In this document: positions 62,833 through 64,000 of the stretch, one piece after another
How the letters are laid out: the number at the start of each line of letters is the position of its first letter
Numbering within the stretch: the first letter of the stretch is position 1
Assembly: GCF_900101115.1 (NCBI RefSeq)
Contig: NZ_FNFU01000005.1
Span: 124,001-188,000, forward strand
DNA from: Cryobacterium psychrotolerans
Lineage (GTDB): Bacteria; Actinomycetota; Actinomycetes; Actinomycetales; Microbacteriaceae
Direction of reading: 5' to 3'
DNA length: 64,000 bases
Position numbers and translations under genes: made by a program
The notes under the pieces: generated by a model
Database searches by the model: none
What the model was told of the DNA's origin: nothing
What the model saw: only the letters and a program-made list of their open reading frames with translations

Positions 62833-63426
62833 ATGCACCAGTACGAATTGATGGTTATCCTCGATCCCGAGATCGATGAGCGCACCGTAGCTCCCAGCCT
62901 TGACAAGTTCCTCAACGTTGTTCGCAACGATGGTGGAACCATTGACAAGGTTGATGTCTGGGGTCGTCGTCGTCTCGCGTACGAGATCAACAAGAAGTCC
63001 GAAGGCATCTACGCCGTCGTCGATTTCACCGCGAACGCATCCGCAACGGCCGAGCTCGACCGTCAGCTGAAGCTTTCCGAAGCAGTCATGCGCACCAAGG
63101 TTCTCCGCGCCGAAGAGGGCATTGCCCAGGTCGTCGTTGCGACCAAGCTCGCCGCAGAGAAGGCCGCCCGCAAGGCTGCCAACCCCAAGGTGATTGCCGC
63201 CAAGGCTGAAGCCGCGGCTGCCGCCCCGGCCGCCAAGGTTGCCGCAGCGGTCAAGCCTGCTGCAGCCAAGGCCGACGCTACCGAGGCTCCGGCCAAGGCA
63301 GAGGTCAAGGCCGAGGCCAAGACCGAAGCGAAGGCCGACGCCAAGGTTGCCGCTCCGGCCGCCAAGGTTGCCGCAGCAAAGCCCGCAGCCGCCAAGGCTG
63401 ACGCCGACAAGGCAAGCGACAAGTAG
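62833..63426 (+). CDS. rpsF: Ribosomal protein S6 with long C-terminal extension
   Basis: Small-subunit protein that binds S18. The normal S6 core ([44 protein letters not shown]) takes about the first 98 residues. It is followed by an Ala/Lys-rich repetitive tail of nearly 100 residues, making 197 in total against the usual 95-135. GAAGGAGG precedes the ATG. It is first in the rpsF-ssb-rpsR operon. Confidence 0.95.
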   Translation: MHQYELMVILDPEIDERTVAPSLDKFLNVVRNDGGTIDKVDVWGRRRLAYEINKKSEGIYAVVDFTANASATAELDRQLKLSEAVMRTKVLRAEEGIAQVVVATKLAAEKAARKAANPKVIAAKAEAAAAAPAAKVAAAVKPAAAKADATEAPAKAEVKAEAKTEAKADAKVAAPAAKVAAAKPAAAKADADKASDK

Positions 63427-63429
63427 CCC

Positions 63430-63933
63430 GTGGCCGGCGAGACCGTAATCACCGTGGTGGGCAACCTCACCAGCGATCCGGAACTGCGTTACACGCAGAA
63501 CGGGCTGGCGGTTGCCAACTTCACCATCGCATCCACTCCGCGCAATTTCGATCGCGCAGCAAACGAGTGGAAAGATGGCGACGCATTGTTCCTGCGCGCG
63601 AGCGTTTGGCGTGAATTCGCTGAGCACGTCGCCGGATCATTGACCAAGGGTTCCCGTGTCATCGCTACCGGGCGTCTCAAACAGCGTTCGTATGAGACGA
63701 AGGAAGGTGAGAAGCGCACGAGCATGGAGCTCGAGATCGACGAAATTGGTCCTTCGCTGCGCTACGCAACCGCTTCGCTCACCCGCGCGCAGTCTTCATC
63801 TCGCGGCGGCGCACCCGCCTCGAGTGGCGGCGACGAGCCCTGGGCAGCCAGCGCTCCCGCCGCACCGGCAGCAGCTTCAGGCGGAGACGTCTGGAACAGC
63901 CCGGGAAACTTCAGCGACGAGACTCCCTTCTAA
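63430..63933 (+). CDS. ssb: Single-stranded DNA-binding protein
   Basis: OB-fold ssDNA-binding protein of 167 residues; the N-terminal 115 residues carry the fold ([32 protein letters not shown]). A Ser/Ala/Gly-rich linker leads to the acidic tip SDETPF, which differs from the usual DDEPPF but keeps the terminal Pro-Phe that recruits partners. The start is a GTG 3 bp after the rpsF stop. Confidence 0.95.
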   Translation: MAGETVITVVGNLTSDPELRYTQNGLAVANFTIASTPRNFDRAANEWKDGDALFLRASVWREFAEHVAGSLTKGSRVIATGRLKQRSYETKEGEKRTSMELEIDEIGPSLRYATASLTRAQSSSRGGAPASSGGDEPWAASAPAAPAAASGGDVWNSPGNFSDETPF

Positions 63934-63986
63934 GCCCAACCTCACGGTTGTTGGCTGAATCACACTTTTTAGAAAGTTAGGAAATC

Positions 63987-64000
63987 ATGGCTGGAAAGTC
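63987..64000 (+). CDS. rpsR: Start of ribosomal protein S18 (continues beyond window)
   Basis: An ATG at 63987 with TTAGGAAATC upstream begins MAGKS at the window edge. Only four codons are visible; the identity rests on the invariant order rpsF-ssb-rpsR. Confidence 0.65.

Overview
The window comes from a high-GC actinobacterium. The genes around the origin, the single-subunit-length S6/SSB/S18 cluster, DUF3566 next to gyrA, DUF6049 next to murJ, DUF3263 and the DciA-type helicase loader all point to Actinobacteria, most likely Microbacteriaceae. Family-level placement is inference. The window spans the chromosomal replication origin.

Layout. 1-2.6 kb: a mercury-resistance operon (merB cut by the window edge, merA, and divergent merR with a MerR-type operator). 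2.6-15 kb: a defence-rich accessory region. It holds a complete type I restriction-modification operon (hsdM-hsdS-hsdR) and a second compact three-gene operon: a nuclease-methyltransferase fusion, an HsdS-like specificity protein, and a protein with an R-N-x3-H HEPN ribonuclease motif. It also holds a serine recombinase and an Abi_2/HEPN abortive-infection protein with an extra C-terminal domain. 15-17.6 kb: decayed gene pieces and an intact IS21-family element (15421-17560, 5-bp target duplication) that splits a methyltransferase gene. 17.7-30 kb: a mixed region with mraY, two lipoproteins, four GNAT acetyltransferases (one broken by an in-frame amber codon), VOC, NUDIX and hydrolase genes, an 804-residue nuclease-like/P-loop NTPase, and a coiled-coil KfrA-like protein behind a direct-repeat operator.

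30.5-64 kb is core genome. Leftward from the origin run dnaA, dnaN, gnd, recF, dciA-like, gyrB, gyrA, DUF3566, tRNA-Ile and tRNA-Ala. Rightward run rpmH, rnpA, yidD, yidC, jag, rsmG, parA and parB. Next comes a 2.1-kb gene-free centromere-like block with seven perfect or near-perfect parS sites. It is followed by ddl, an aminotransferase, trxA, trxB, murJ, DUF6049, a CCA-adding enzyme, a sugar ABC importer, and rpsF-ssb-rpsR. DnaA boxes lie in both intergenic regions beside dnaA.

How the genes work together. DnaA, DnaN, RecF, gyrase, DciA and ParAB/parS start, maintain and segregate the chromosome. RnpA, YidD, YidC and Jag form the usual RNase P/membrane-insertion cluster. MurJ, Ddl and MraY belong to peptidoglycan synthesis. 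The best candidate for an undescribed system is the 8.9-12.2 kb operon. It resembles a BcgI-type restriction enzyme, but its methyltransferase motif IV is degenerate and it carries a HEPN partner, so it may be a sensor/abortive module rather than a normal restriction-modification system.
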